DNA of 32,643 bases from Betaproteobacteria bacterium (GCA_016868105.1 VGIA01000020.1:1-32643); one strand, 5' to 3'. Counted from the first letter of the stretch, positions 1-8,858 are shown. The notes: generated from the sequence alone by a model not told the origin. Program-made: numbers and translations.

Positions 1-1893
1 GTCAAGCAGGTTGTTTGCCTGCAGGAACAAGGTGCTCACCACCTGCCCGCCATGGCGGACCCGGTACTGCAGGCCCGCGTCCAGCCGCGTGTAACCGGGT
101 GTGACGGTCTCCTGCTCAGCCGCAATCCGGTCCTGCCGCATCACCCGCAGCAGGCTCGCGTGCGCGCCCCAGGGGCCGGCGCCATAGCTGCCCTCCAGCC
201 CCAGGCGCGATGGCGACATGCGCGGCACGTTGCCAATGCCCTCCAGCCTGCCGCGCGCGGCGTCGGCGAACAGACGCATGCTCCAGGCGCCCTGCGGCCG
301 CCAGGCCAGCTCCGCCTCCAAGCCGCGGAAGCGGGCGTTGGCCTGACGGTATCTGAGCCTCAGTAACTCCCCCGCCGGGTCGGCGGCGTTGGTTTCGTCC
401 ACCCGGTCGAGCCGGCTGTTGAACACCCCGTTGCCGTCCACGTCCTGGAACTGCCCGAATACGTAGTTGCGAAAGCGGTTCGCGTACACCCCCGCCTTCC
501 AGCGCCAGGCGCCCGCGGTCTTCCTGAGGCCCACATCGAAGTTGCGCGACACCTCCTTGCCAAGCGCGTTGTCGCCAATTTCGAAGGTGGCCGTCGCATG
601 GTGCGGGCCGTTGGCGTACAGCTCCTCTATGGCGGGCGCGCGCTGCGCGCGCGTGAGCGTCGCCGCCGCGCTGTAGCCGGGCATGAATGCCCAGGTTGCG
701 CCGCCCGACCAGGTGGTAGGCGAGAAGCTGCGCATGGGCGGACCGCTCGCGGCCTCGGGCCGGTGCCGCTCGCGCTCCACGCGCCCACCCAGCTCGAAGC
801 GCCAGTTGCCGGCGCGCGCTTCCTCCAACAGGAACAGGGCATCGTTGCGGCTGCGCACCGGCTGGACGAAGCTTTCCTCGCCCACCGCGGAGAAGCGCCG
901 TTCGTGGCCGGAGACGCCGAGCACGCCGGTGAACGGCCCCAGCGGCCGGTGGGTCAGTTCCAGCCGGCCCTCGGTGCCATTGTTCTCGAAGCGCGTGGCG
1001 ATTGCGCCTGTCTGCTCGATCTCATTGTGCCGGTAGTCGTTGCGCCCCAAGCGCGCGCGGATGCGCGCGAACCCGGGCATCGGGTTGCGCAGCTCGCCCT
1101 CAAGATCGTAGCGCTTCTGATCCAGGTCGATGCGCGCCATCTCGCCGCCGGGCACGCCATAGAAACCGTCGAGCATTTGCGCGCCCAGTCCCACGTGGCC
1201 GCGATCGCCAACGAAAGAGGCGCCGAGATTCGCGCCGCGCGACTCGACGAAACTGTTGGCCACGCGGCCGCGCCGCCCGTCGTAGTCCCCCGCGTGGCGG
1301 CTGAAGGCGTCCACGTGCCAGGCCAAGCCGCCGGTGCCACCGTTCAGGTCGACCAGTCCGGTGTATTCGCGCCCCCCTGCGCCCTGTCGGAGCTCGGCTG
1401 CCCCGGCCACGCCCTGCATCCGGTCGCGCGGGATGCGTTTGGTGACCACGTTAACCAGCCCGCCGATGGCGCCGCCGCCGTGGATCAGCGTCGCCGGCCC
1501 GCGCAGAATCTCCACCTGCGTCGCCCCCAGCGTTTCCACCGTGGACTGGTGGTCCGGGCTGATGTTGGACACGTCCATCGTGCCCAGGCCGTTGTCCAGC
1601 ACGCGCACGCGCGGCGCGTCCTGGCCGCGGATCACCGGGCGCGTGGCGCCCGGTCCCATGCCGCCGGACTGAACCCCGGGCTCGCGGTCCAGGGTATCGC
1701 CCAGGCTCGAGGCCTGGCGCCGGCGCAGCTCCTCGCCGCGCAGCACGCTGGCGGGCTGGACCACCGATGATTCATCGGTGGTAAGCGGGGTGACGTAGAT
1801 CGCATCCGATTGCGCATGCGCAACCGAAGTGGCGGCAAAGGCGCAGGCGATTGCGCGCGCACAAAGGGTTCTGTGAATGGCCATGCCCGGCAT
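1..1893 (-). CDS. znuD: ZnuD-like TonB-dependent outer-membrane receptor (partial, C-terminus outside window)
   Basis: Outer-membrane receptor expected to bring zinc, or a zinc complex, into the periplasm using TonB energy. About 630 codons are open to the window edge, so the last barrel strands are missing. A signal peptide ends near AHAQS, followed by a TonB-box-like DAIYVTP. The plug domain contains DLGD-type LGDTLDREPGVQ, RPVIRGQD, SPDHQ, VEILRGPATLIHGGGAIGG and NVV, a series typical of ZnuD and close relatives. Barrel-type sequence with alternating aromatic residues follows. Two in-frame ATGs (1893 and 1884) are possible and neither has a clear Shine-Dalgarno; I chose the outer one. It lies 81 bases downstream of the DUF3299 gene, but has its own predicted promoter covered by two copies of the proposed Zur box. 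The substrate is inferred from plug similarity and from the zinc genes around it. Confidence 0.88.
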   Translation of the reverse strand, partial: MPGMAIHRTLCARAIACAFAATSVAHAQSDAIYVTPLTTDESSVVQPASVLRGEELRRRQASSLGDTLDREPGVQSGGMGPGATRPVIRGQDAPRVRVLDNGLGTMDVSNISPDHQSTVETLGATQVEILRGPATLIHGGGAIGGLVNVVTKRIPRDRMQGVAGAAELRQGAGGREYTGLVDLNGGTGGLAWHVDAFSRHAGDYDGRRGRVANSFVESRGANLGASFVGDRGHVGLGAQMLDGFYGVPGGEMARIDLDQKRYDLEGELRNPMPGFARIRARLGRNDYRHNEIEQTGAIATRFENNGTEGRLELTHRPLGPFTGVLGVSGHERRFSAVGEESFVQPVRSRNDALFLLEEARAGNWRFELGGRVERERHRPEAASGPPMRSFSPTTWSGGATWAFMPGYSAAATLTRAQRAPAIEELYANGPHHATATFEIGDNALGKEVSRNFDVGLRKTAGAWRWKAGVYANRFRNYVFGQFQDVDGNGVFNSRLDRVDETNAADPAGELLRLRYRQANARFRGLEAELAWRPQGAWSMRLFADAARGRLEGIGNVPRMSPSRLGLEGSYGAGPWGAHASLLRVMRQDRIAAEQETVTPGYTRLDAGLQYRVRHGGQVVSTLFLQANNLLD

Positions 1894-1901
1894 GTTAGCC
1901 G

Positions 1902-1945
1902 GGGCAGCCTATAAATGCAACTAAGTTGTAAATGCAACTAAGTTA
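1902..1945 (-). promoter_or_regulatory. znuD promoter with two tandem putative Zur boxes
   Basis: The 15-base unit AAATGCAACTAAGTT occurs twice in direct orientation, at 1913-1927 and 1930-1944, a 17-base period. Each unit contains the partial palindrome GCAAC-TAA-GTTG or GTTA. On the minus strand TTGCAT (1937-1932) and TTATAG (1914-1909) are 17 bases apart, a plausible sigma-70 promoter. One box covers the -35 and the other the spacer and -10. The same core occurs upstream of zur. Zinc-loaded Zur would block this promoter; that is inference from position and the shared motif. Confidence 0.72.
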
Positions 1946-1974
1946 TTTTTGAGCGCCGCGCCGGGGGCGGGCGG

Positions 1975-2484
1975 CTACCTGGCGAGGACGGCGTCGGTGA
2001 GGCGGTAGAAGATGCCGTTGGGATCGTTCTTCAGCACTTCGAGCTTCCCGCTCAACACGATGGCCTCGAAACCGTAGGCGACCGGGCGCTTCGCCTTCAC
2101 CTCGACCAACTGCTCGGGTCCGCCCGGCATGCAAAAGGCGCAGGTCACCGGCATGGCCGAGAGCACGAAATGCGACTGCCTGTCGCCCATCTGCAGCGGC
2201 ATCATGAAGCCCTGCAGCTTCACTTCCTTGCGGTCGAGCGCGGCCACGCCCGATGAGAACTGCGGCGCGTAGCGGTCCTTCAGCCGCACCAGCTCCACCT
2301 GCGCGAGCAGCTTCCAGGACACCAAGTCCTTGCGCTCCGGCAGCGGTCCGGAGGTCGCCTGGTCGGGCGGCGCGCCGAACTTCGACCCGGGCGGCGGCGC
2401 ATGCCCGCCGCCAGGGGACTGCGCCAGCGCGCAACCGACGAAGGCGGCGAGGACGAAGGCGGCGATGCGGCGCATGGGTGACAT
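1975..2484 (-). CDS. DUF3299 exported protein, last gene of the zinc ABC operon
   Basis: A 169-residue protein starting MSPMRRIAAF, with a short signal peptide ending near CALAQ. The Cys in GCALAQ could also act as a lipobox, so a lipoprotein is possible. The body has the DUF3299 hallmarks: VKLQGFMMPL, then HFVLSAMPVTCAFCMPGGPEQ with two cysteines three apart, then a C-terminal GIFYRLTDA. DUF3299 proteins accompany the zinc-responsive ABC systems of Vibrio and Pseudomonas (Zrg and PA4063-PA4066 type); their biochemical role is not established. The start lies 14 bases after the stop of the small Cys-rich gene, so the two are probably cotranscribed. A much longer upstream reading frame exists but runs antisense-like through the neighbour; the signal peptide fixes the start here, although ATG 2475 is an alternative. 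Confidence 0.8.
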   Translation of the reverse strand: MSPMRRIAAFVLAAFVGCALAQSPGGGHAPPPGSKFGAPPDQATSGPLPERKDLVSWKLLAQVELVRLKDRYAPQFSSGVAALDRKEVKLQGFMMPLQMGDRQSHFVLSAMPVTCAFCMPGGPEQLVEVKAKRPVAYGFEAIVLSGKLEVLKNDPNGIFYRLTDAVLAR

Positions 2485-2498
2485 TCTACTGCCGCGCC

Positions 2499-2750
2499 CT
2501 AGTGGCGATGGCGCATGCCGCAGTACTTGCCGACCGCGAGCTTGCCGCAGTCCTTGGCGAGCTGGGCGTGGCACTCCTTCTCCGGCTTGCCCGACTCCAG
2601 GCACTTGGCCGCGGCCTCGTGTGCAGCGGCGATCGTGCGGTGGGCGGAAATGTCCTGCTTCACATGCTGCGCGTCTTTGTCATCCTTCTTCTGCGCTAGC
2701 GCGGCCAGGGGCAACGCCAGCGCCATCGCGATCACGATCCAGACTTTCAT
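2499..2750 (-). CDS. Small exported four-cysteine protein of the zinc operon
   Basis: An 83-residue protein that I do not assign to a named family. Residues 1-19 form a clear signal peptide (hydrophobic core then ALA), giving a mature protein of about 63 residues that starts KKDDKD. The mature part is helical and charged, with four cysteines (near residues 49, 60, 67 and 77), several histidines and a His-Arg-His end. The even number of cysteines suits two periplasmic disulfides or a metal site. It lies between the FtsX-type permease (30 bases) and the DUF3299 gene (14 bases), where related zinc ABC clusters usually have a His-rich periplasmic zinc protein of the ZrgA type somewhere in the operon. 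A role as a periplasmic metal-binding partner of the transporter is inferred from place and composition only. Confidence 0.75.
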   Translation of the reverse strand: MKVWIVIAMALALPLAALAQKKDDKDAQHVKQDISAHRTIAAAHEAAAKCLESGKPEKECHAQLAKDCGKLAVGKYCGMRHRH

Positions 2751-2780
2751 GCATCCTCCATTGGTAGCTACCAGTTGATC

Positions 2781-3968
2781 TCAGCCTTCGGCCAGAACGC
2801 CGGCAAGGTCCGTCCGGTAGGCCCGCCATCCGGGCGCGAGCGCCGCGGCCAGCCCCACCAGAAGCGCCCCGCCCACGATCCACCATTCCTCGGCCAGCCA
2901 GAGCAGGCCCGACAGGGGGCCCTGCTGGCGGGCCTCGAGCAACACGCCGGTGGCCGCCGTCGCGGCGTGGCCGAGCGCCAGCCCGAGCGCCACCCCCAGC
3001 GCCGCCAGCAGCACGCCTTCCAGCACCAGCAGCCCGAAGAGTTTCCCCCGGCCAGCGCCCAGCATGCGCATCACCGCGAGGTCGCGGCGGCGCTCTTCGA
3101 GCGCGTTGGTGAGCGCGATGAAGACCGACAGGCCCGCGGCCAGCATCAGGACCACGCCAAAGCCCTGCAGCACCTCGACGCCGGTACCGACCATGCGAAA
3201 CAAGCGCGCGCTTTCGTAGGCCGGAGATCCCGCCTGCAGCTGCGGATTGGCGTTCACCTGACGCGGCAGCGTCGCCGCGGCAAGCGGGCTGGCATAGCGC
3301 AGCAACAGCGCGGTCAACTCCTGGTACTCCTCGGGTTCGCCGCCGGTGCCGTGCACCTCCCAGACCGATTCCACCGCCGTGAGCACCAGGCGGTCGATCA
3401 CCGTCCCGGTCGGCGCCAGCACCCCGACCACGTCATATGGGGCATCGTCGTGCAGGTCCTCCGCCCCGGCACCGCCCCCCAGGCCGTGCGCGCCGACGAT
3501 GCGCGCCCCCGGCGCGAGCCGGCTCGCGCGCGCGACCTCCGCGCCAAGCACCGCTTCCATCGGCCCCTGCCAGAGCCGGCCCGCGCCGAGCTTCGCCCCG
3601 TAGTGCGCCGGGTAGTCATGCGTGGTGCCGACGATGCGAAAGCCCTGGTAGCTGTCGCCCAGCGCCATCGGAATGGCCTGCTTCACCGACCGGTGCGCGG
3701 CAAGCTTCGTCGCCTCCGGCACCGGAATGTTTCCCGGCGGCACGTCGATGTGAAACACCGCCGAGAGCACCAGCTGCATCGGGCTGCCCTTGGCGCCCAC
3801 CACGAGGTCGATGCCGCGCGCGTCGCCATGCATGCGCTGCTCGAGCTGCCGCGAGGCGAGCAGCAGCACGGTGATGGTCGCCACGCCCAGCGCGAGCAGC
3901 ACCACGTTGAGCGAAGCCCCGAGCGGACGCGCGCGCAGGTAAGCCAGGCTCATGGCGGCAAGGTTCAT
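2781..3968 (-). CDS. FtsX/MacB-type ABC transporter permease of the zinc cluster
   Basis: Inner-membrane permease of 395 residues with the FtsX layout: one N-terminal membrane helix (about 18-40), a large periplasmic domain (about 45-260), and three C-terminal helices (about 265-290, 315-345, 360-385). Between the second and third helices is the cytoplasmic coupling stretch EERRRDLAVMRMLGA, a conserved FtsX feature. The domain DLVVGAKGSPMQLVLSAVFH resembles the permeases next to DUF3299 genes in zinc-responsive ABC operons. It follows its ATPase by 25 bases. Such permeases more often drive periplasmic protein movements or lipoprotein transport than solute import, so the actual cargo is open; the zinc link comes from Zur, CobW and ZnuD neighbours. 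Confidence 0.88.
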   Translation of the reverse strand: MNLAAMSLAYLRARPLGASLNVVLLALGVATITVLLLASRQLEQRMHGDARGIDLVVGAKGSPMQLVLSAVFHIDVPPGNIPVPEATKLAAHRSVKQAIPMALGDSYQGFRIVGTTHDYPAHYGAKLGAGRLWQGPMEAVLGAEVARASRLAPGARIVGAHGLGGGAGAEDLHDDAPYDVVGVLAPTGTVIDRLVLTAVESVWEVHGTGGEPEEYQELTALLLRYASPLAAATLPRQVNANPQLQAGSPAYESARLFRMVGTGVEVLQGFGVVLMLAAGLSVFIALTNALEERRRDLAVMRMLGAGRGKLFGLLVLEGVLLAALGVALGLALGHAATAATGVLLEARQQGPLSGLLWLAEEWWIVGGALLVGLAAALAPGWRAYRTDLAGVLAEG

Positions 3969-3993
3969 GCCGCAGCCTGCATTGCCGTAGCCG

Positions 3994-4620
3994 TCACAGC
4001 TGCAGCACCTTCTCGAAGCGCTCGCGGGCGCGCCGGTCGTGCGTCGCGACGAGCAGCGTTGCGCCGCAATCGCGCGCCTGCGCCTGCAGCAGGTCCAGGG
4101 CCGCGGCGCAGGCCGCGTCGTCGAGGTTCGAGGTCGGCTCGTCGGCGAGCAGCAGCGCCGGCCGGTTCATCACCGCGCGCGCCAGGGCGAGGCGCTGCGC
4201 CTGGCCGTGCGAAAGCTGCGCCGGCCGGGCGCCGGCCTTGTCCGCGAGGCCCAGCGCCGCGAGCAATTTCGCCGCGCGTGCGGCGCCGGGCGGCAGGCCC
4301 GCGAGCCAGGGCGCCAGGGCGAGGTTCTGCGCCACGGTGAGGCTCGCCACGAGGTGCAGCTTCTGCGGCACGATGCCGACGTGGCGGCCGCGCCAGCGAT
4401 CGAGCGCGGCCTCGCCAAGGCGTCCCAGGTCCTCGCCCGCGGCCCGCACGCTGCCCTCGGTCGCGCGCAGCAGCCCCGCGGCAAGATTGAGCAGCGTGGT
4501 CTTGCCGCTGCCCGATGCGCCGAGCACCAGCCAGTGCTCGCCCGCGCTGGCCTCGAATTGGTCCAGGGAAAGGACGAGCCGGGAGCCGTAGCGCTGGCGG
4601 ATGGCGGACAGGCTGAGCAT
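3994..4620 (-). CDS. ABC transporter ATP-binding protein of the zinc cluster
   Basis: A 208-residue cytoplasmic ATPase of the LolD/MacB-like class that pairs with the FtsX-type permease just downstream. Walker A GASGSGKT is at 34-41, the Q-loop glutamine near 86, the signature LSHGQ at 136-140, Walker B LLLADEP at 156-162 and the switch histidine in ATHD near 194. All motifs are intact. I start at ATG 4620 (MLSLSAI), which fits the family N-terminus and lies 31 bases after the CobW stop; a longer frame to 4683 would overlap CobW and adds unrelated sequence. Neighbours place it in the zur operon. Confidence 0.92.
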   Translation of the reverse strand: MLSLSAIRQRYGSRLVLSLDQFEASAGEHWLVLGASGSGKTTLLNLAAGLLRATEGSVRAAGEDLGRLGEAALDRWRGRHVGIVPQKLHLVASLTVAQNLALAPWLAGLPPGAARAAKLLAALGLADKAGARPAQLSHGQAQRLALARAVMNRPALLLADEPTSNLDDAACAAALDLLQAQARDCGATLLVATHDRRARERFEKVLQL

Positions 4621-4651
4621 GGGCGCATCGTACAGACAGGCGGGCGCCCGG

Positions 4652-5632
<981 letters not shown>

Positions 5633-5670
5633 GACGCTCTCCAGTGTGTGTGACGGCGCGCGCGCGCGCC

Positions 5671-6093
5671 TCAGGCGCAGCCGGCGCAGAGGCCCTTGAC
5701 GGTGACTTCCATGCCCTCGGCCTGGAATCCGCGCGGCATCGGCGCCGGAAGGCGCGGCGTCTTGAACTCATCCAGGCACAGCACCTTGTCGCATCGATTG
5801 CAGTGGAAATGGGCGTGGGCGTCGTGGCGACGGTCGGCCGCCGTGAAGCGCCAGGTGCGGTCAGCGCCGGAAATCCGGTGCGCGAGCCCCTGCCCGAGCA
5901 GCCAGTCGAGCACCCGGTACAGCGTGACGCGGTCGATTGCGTCGGCCGCCAGGCCGCGCTCCAGCTCATGGTGGCTCGCCGCTTCGCCCCGCCGCAGCAG
6001 GGCCGCCAGCACCCGCACCCGCGCCGGCGTCACCCGCTCCCCGGTCGCGCGCACCCGGGCTGCCGCGACTTGTTCGGCCTGCCTGCGCTGCAT
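5671..6093 (-). CDS. zur: Fur-family zinc uptake regulator
   Basis: A 140-residue Fur-family repressor. The winged-helix part contains VTPARVRVLAAL and the recognition region DAIDRVTLYRVLDWL. The C-terminal metal-binding part has HDAHAHFHCNRC followed by a second pair CAGC at the end, giving the two CxxC pairs (98/101 and 136/139) of the structural zinc site and a His-rich regulatory site. Zinc specificity (Zur rather than Fur) is inferred from the ZIP, two CobW GTPases, ZnuD and DUF3299 around it, and from lack of iron genes. ATG 6093 is preferred although MPYYAA at 6111 is in frame: a TTGCAT-N17-TACTAT promoter would start transcription right at 6093, suggesting a leaderless message. It heads the operon running to the DUF3299 gene. 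Confidence 0.9.
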   Translation of the reverse strand: MQRRQAEQVAAARVRATGERVTPARVRVLAALLRRGEAASHHELERGLAADAIDRVTLYRVLDWLLGQGLAHRISGADRTWRFTAADRRHDAHAHFHCNRCDKVLCLDEFKTPRLPAPMPRGFQAEGMEVTVKGLCAGCA

Positions 6094-6137
6094 GGCTGCA
6101 TAGTAGGGCATGCCCGGTGCAGATGCAACCCTGTTGC
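6094..6137 (-). promoter_or_regulatory. zur promoter with putative Zur operator
   Basis: GCAAC-CCT-GTTGC at 6125-6137 is a perfect 5-bp inverted repeat and shares ATGCAAC-N3-GTTG with the tandem boxes at znuD. On the minus strand TTGCAT (6128-6123) and TACTAT (6105-6100) are separated by 17 bases, so the operator covers the -35. Transcription would begin about six bases after the -10, at the ATG of zur. Autorepression by Zur is the natural reading, but it is inference. Confidence 0.7.
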
Positions 6138-6149
6138 GCGTGTGGGGGC

Positions 6150-6887
6150 TCAGTGCGAATGCAGCAGCACCGGCGTGGCCACCCCGGCGGCGATCAGCGC
6201 GAGCTGCGCGCCTGCCTCCGGCAGGCGCCAGTGCCGGTGCAGCTCCGGGATGAGGTCCGCCACCGCGATGTAGAGGAAGCTCGCCGCCGAGACCGCCAGC
6301 ACGTAGGGCACCGCGGCCTCCGCGCCGGACAGCGCGAAGTAGCCCAGCAGGCCGCCGGCGACCGCCGCCAGGCTCGCCAGCAGGTTCCAGCCGAGCGCCG
6401 AGCGCCTGCTCCAGCCGCTGGCGAGCAGCACCATGAAATCGCCGGTCTCCTGCGGAATCTCGTGCGCGATGATGCCGATCGCCACCACCCAGCCCAGCTC
6501 CGGTTCGGTGAGGAACGCCGCGGCGATGAGGATGCCGTCGACGAAGTTGTGCAGCGCGTCCCCGACCAGGATCATGGTTCCGGCCGGCTTGTGCGCGTGG
6601 CCATGCTCGTGCAGCCCGGCGTGCGCGTGGCGCCAGAGCGTCAGCTTCTCCAGCACGAAGAACGCCAGCAGGCCGCCGAGGCAGGTCGCGAGCACCTCCT
6701 GCGGGCCAACGGCCTCGATCGCCTCGGGCAGCAGGTGGAGGAACGCGGCGCCCAGCAGCACGCCCACCGCGTAGGCCACCAGCCGCGGCGCCCATTGCGA
6801 CAGCAGCGTCAGCGACACCAGCGCCGCGGCCAGCACGGAGAGCACGCCGCCAGCGAGCGTGGCGAGGAGGATCTGGAGCAGGGTCAT
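6150..6887 (-). CDS. ZIP-family metal transporter (zinc uptake likely)
   Basis: A 245-residue inner-membrane protein with about eight membrane helices. The ZIP signature metal site is present: HNFVDG at 113-118 in TM4 and HEIPQE at 142-147 in TM5. A cytoplasmic His-rich loop with WRHAHAGLHEHGHAH (about 86-99) lies between TM3 and TM4, and the chain ends in HSH. ZIP proteins carry divalent cations, mostly zinc, into the cytoplasm. It ends 12 bases from the proposed Zur operator and is followed by zur on the same strand; cobW copy 2 lies 99 bases upstream. There is no recognisable Zur box directly before this gene, so its control is uncertain. HNFVDG/HEIPQE fits GufA/ZIP-type proteins better than ZupT, so I give no symbol. 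Confidence 0.9.
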   Translation of the reverse strand: MTLLQILLATLAGGVLSVLAAALVSLTLLSQWAPRLVAYAVGVLLGAAFLHLLPEAIEAVGPQEVLATCLGGLLAFFVLEKLTLWRHAHAGLHEHGHAHKPAGTMILVGDALHNFVDGILIAAAFLTEPELGWVVAIGIIAHEIPQETGDFMVLLASGWSRRSALGWNLLASLAAVAGGLLGYFALSGAEAAVPYVLAVSAASFLYIAVADLIPELHRHWRLPEAGAQLALIAAGVATPVLLHSH

Positions 6888-6986
6888 GAACGCATTCTGA
6901 CAGGCCTTCGAAGGCGGCGGAACCCGAGCCAGACTGCGGTCACGGACTGCGCGAGGCCCGCGCTGCTCAGCCCCGGGGCCTGAGCC

Positions 6987-7967
6987 CTACTTCGCCAGGC
7001 ACTGCTCCAGCCCGGCGAGGAACAGCTCCTTGGGCAGCTTCTTGCCGATGAAGACGAGCACCGATTGCTTGGTGTCCGTCGTCAGCCAAGGCTTGCCCAT
7101 GTCCCCGCCCATCAGCATCTGCACGCCCTGGAACACGACGCGGTGGGGATTGTCCTTCATCCACAGCACGCCCTTGTAGCGCAACAGGTCCGGGCCGTAG
7201 ACCTGGATCATGCCGGAGAGGAACTGCTCCAGCTTGTCGCCCTCGAAGGGCTTGTCCGACCGGAACACGAACGATTCCACCTCGTCGTGGTGGTCGTGGT
7301 GGGTGTCGGCGAGGAACTCCGGGTCCAGTTCCAGGATCGCGTTCAGGTTGAAGCCGCGGATGTCCAGGATCTCCCCGATCGGCGCTTCGCCGAAGTGCAC
7401 CTTCTTCACCGGCGCGCGCGGGTTCATGCGGTGGATGCGCTGCGAGAGCTGCTTCACCGCCGCCTCGTCCACGAGGTCGGTCTTGGAGATCAGGATGCGG
7501 TCGGCGAAGCCCACCTGCTGCTGCGCCTCGGTGAACTCGTCCAGCTGCCCGGGGGCGTGCTTGGCGTCGACCACGGTGACGATGGAATCCAGCAGGTAGT
7601 AGGCGCCGATGTCCTCGTCGGTGAAGAAGGTCTGCGCCACCGGGCCAGGATCGGCCATGCCGGTGGTCTCGATCACCACGCGGTCGAACCTGAGGCTGCC
7701 TTTCTGGCGCCGGTCCTTGAGGTCGCCCAGGATCCGGATCAGATCCCCCCTCACGGTGCAGCAGATGCAGCCGTTGTTCATCTCGACGATCTGCTCATCG
7801 GCCTTCTCGATAATTTCGGAATCGACGCCGGTTTCGCCGAACTCGTTCTCGATCACCGCGATGCGGTGGCCGTGGTCTTCCCTGAGTATCCGGTTGAGCA
7901 GCGTGGTCTTTCCCGCGCCCAAGAAACCGGTCAGGATCGTCACCGGCACCATCTGGTCTTGTTCCAT
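6987..7967 (-). CDS. CobW/G3E-family zinc-associated GTPase, copy 2
   Basis: A 326-residue GTPase closely related to the copy at 4652-5632. It has Walker A GFLGAGKT (14-21), CICC (67-70), ETTG (100-103) and SKTD (161-164). The variable loop here is DTHHDHHDE, with more histidines than the EEHHEHDDE of copy 1. The C-terminal CobW_C domain is intact and both proteins end LFLAGLEQCLA. Two full-length paralogues around a ZIP and zur suggest division of labour in zinc delivery, or one storing and one delivering. The region upstream has a hairpin over the ribosome-binding site and then the RAYT/REP element; I see no Zur box. Confidence 0.92.
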   Translation of the reverse strand: MEQDQMVPVTILTGFLGAGKTTLLNRILREDHGHRIAVIENEFGETGVDSEIIEKADEQIVEMNNGCICCTVRGDLIRILGDLKDRRQKGSLRFDRVVIETTGMADPGPVAQTFFTDEDIGAYYLLDSIVTVVDAKHAPGQLDEFTEAQQQVGFADRILISKTDLVDEAAVKQLSQRIHRMNPRAPVKKVHFGEAPIGEILDIRGFNLNAILELDPEFLADTHHDHHDEVESFVFRSDKPFEGDKLEQFLSGMIQVYGPDLLRYKGVLWMKDNPHRVVFQGVQMLMGGDMGKPWLTTDTKQSVLVFIGKKLPKELFLAGLEQCLAK

Positions 7968-7971
7968 GTCA

Positions 7972-7988
7972 CGCCCTTTCGAAGGGCG
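7972..7988 (-). promoter_or_regulatory. Hairpin covering the ribosome-binding region of cobW copy 2
   Basis: A perfect 7-bp stem, CGCCCTT / AAGGGCG with a 3-base loop, lies four bases before the ATG at 7967. The only Shine-Dalgarno-like run for this gene (AAGGG) is inside the downstream arm, so folding would hide it. Function is inferred; it could also be chance in GC-rich DNA. Confidence 0.4.
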
Positions 7989-8018
7989 GGGATTCTACTA
8001 CCGCAGGGTGAAGCGGAG

Positions 8019-8041
8019 AAAACAGGGACGGACCACGATTT
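8019..8041 (+). repeat. REP-like repeat, copy 1
   Basis: Contains CAGGGACGGACCACGATT. It lies 51 bases upstream of the cobW copy 2 start and is the outermost left repeat of the RAYT unit. The same core recurs inverted at 8859-8880. Confidence 0.8.
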
Positions 8042-8062
8042 CTCCAAGCCATGGATGAGAGT

Positions 8063-8080
8063 CAGGGACAGGCCACGATT
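8063..8080 (+). repeat. REP-like repeat, copy 2 (diverged)
   Basis: CAGGGACAGGCCACGATT, two differences from copy 1, in the same orientation, ten bases before the end of the transposase gene. Confidence 0.65.
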
Positions 8081-8090
8081 GTCGTTGCGC

Positions 8091-8810
8091 TCATAGTAAG
8101 TCGTGCTGCGCACCATCCACGGCTTCGGCAAGCACCGGCCTGCCGGCCGTTCCTGGAACGACGCGGCGACCGAGCCTGCGGCCAACTTCCCGCTGGAACG
8201 CCTCCGAGCCGAGTACGTAGCCCGCGTTGGTCATCGCACGGATGTCGCGCACCAGCTCGGTGCCGAGCTCGGACCCAAACAAGGCTCGATACTGCCTGCG
8301 GCGTTCCTCCCTATCCGCGCCCAGGCGAAGATACTCGGCGTGCGGCGTGATGCGCGGATCCTGGATATCCCCGGCGTTGGCGCCGTAACTCGACCAACGG
8401 TACGACGCCGGATCCGCCACCATGCCCGCCCTGACAGGGTTGAGCTCGATATAGCGATAGCACGCCAGCAGATAGGCCTCGGTCTGGACCAGGCATGACC
8501 GGAAGCGTCCTTCCCAGAGTGTCCCGGTTCGGTCGTGGCGCTTGTTGAAGTATTGCGTGTAGACCACTCCCAATCGCCTGAACAGGTCCGCGCAACCATC
8601 GGCCCGCTCCGGCGTCACCAGGAGGTGCACGTGGTTGGTCATCAGGCAGTACGCGTGCAAAGTGCAGCATACCTCCGATACCAGCCTGCCGAGATGGTGG
8701 AGGTAGAACGCCCGGTCCTGGTCGTCCACGAAACAAGCGGCGCGATTGTTTCCGCGCTGGACGACGTGCATCGGCGTATCTGGAATCACGATCCGGGCAT
8801 GGCGAGGCAT
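8091..8810 (-). CDS. REP-associated tyrosine transposase (RAYT, Y1/IS200-like)
   Basis: A 239-residue HUH-type single-strand transposase. The HUH pair is HVH at 60-62 (MTNHVHLLV) and the catalytic tyrosine is in YIELNPVRAG near residue 120; both are intact. N-terminal MPRHARIVIP and the TGTLWEGRF motif are typical of the RAYT group. RAYTs are usually single-copy, domesticated enzymes that move or maintain short REP palindromes rather than a classical insertion sequence. Here matching REP-like repeats bracket the gene and three genomic sites in this window (8859, 17351, 19854) carry them, which supports activity at some time. No frameshift or stop is seen. Confidence 0.93.
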   Translation of the reverse strand: MPRHARIVIPDTPMHVVQRGNNRAACFVDDQDRAFYLHHLGRLVSEVCCTLHAYCLMTNHVHLLVTPERADGCADLFRRLGVVYTQYFNKRHDRTGTLWEGRFRSCLVQTEAYLLACYRYIELNPVRAGMVADPASYRWSSYGANAGDIQDPRITPHAEYLRLGADREERRRQYRALFGSELGTELVRDIRAMTNAGYVLGSEAFQREVGRRLGRRVVPGTAGRPVLAEAVDGAQHDLL

Positions 8811-8858
8811 ACCCGGAGAACGGGCAAGAGCCCGGCTCGTTGACGGACGCTCGCAAAT

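Noticed and set aside
598-1770. Plus-strand 390-residue open frame
   Set aside because: It is antisense to the ZnuD-like receptor, which has clear plug motifs; the plus-strand product is Ala/Arg/His-rich low-complexity sequence typical of GC-rich shadow frames.
2775-4340. Plus-strand 521-residue open frame
   Set aside because: Antisense to the permease and ATPase genes, with Arg/Ala/Pro-rich sequence and no domain.
6964-6984. Hairpin after the stop of cobW copy 2 as a terminator
   Set aside because: A GCTCAG/CTGAGC stem with a GC core is present, but no T-run follows on the minus strand and GC-rich palindromes are common here; too weak to list.
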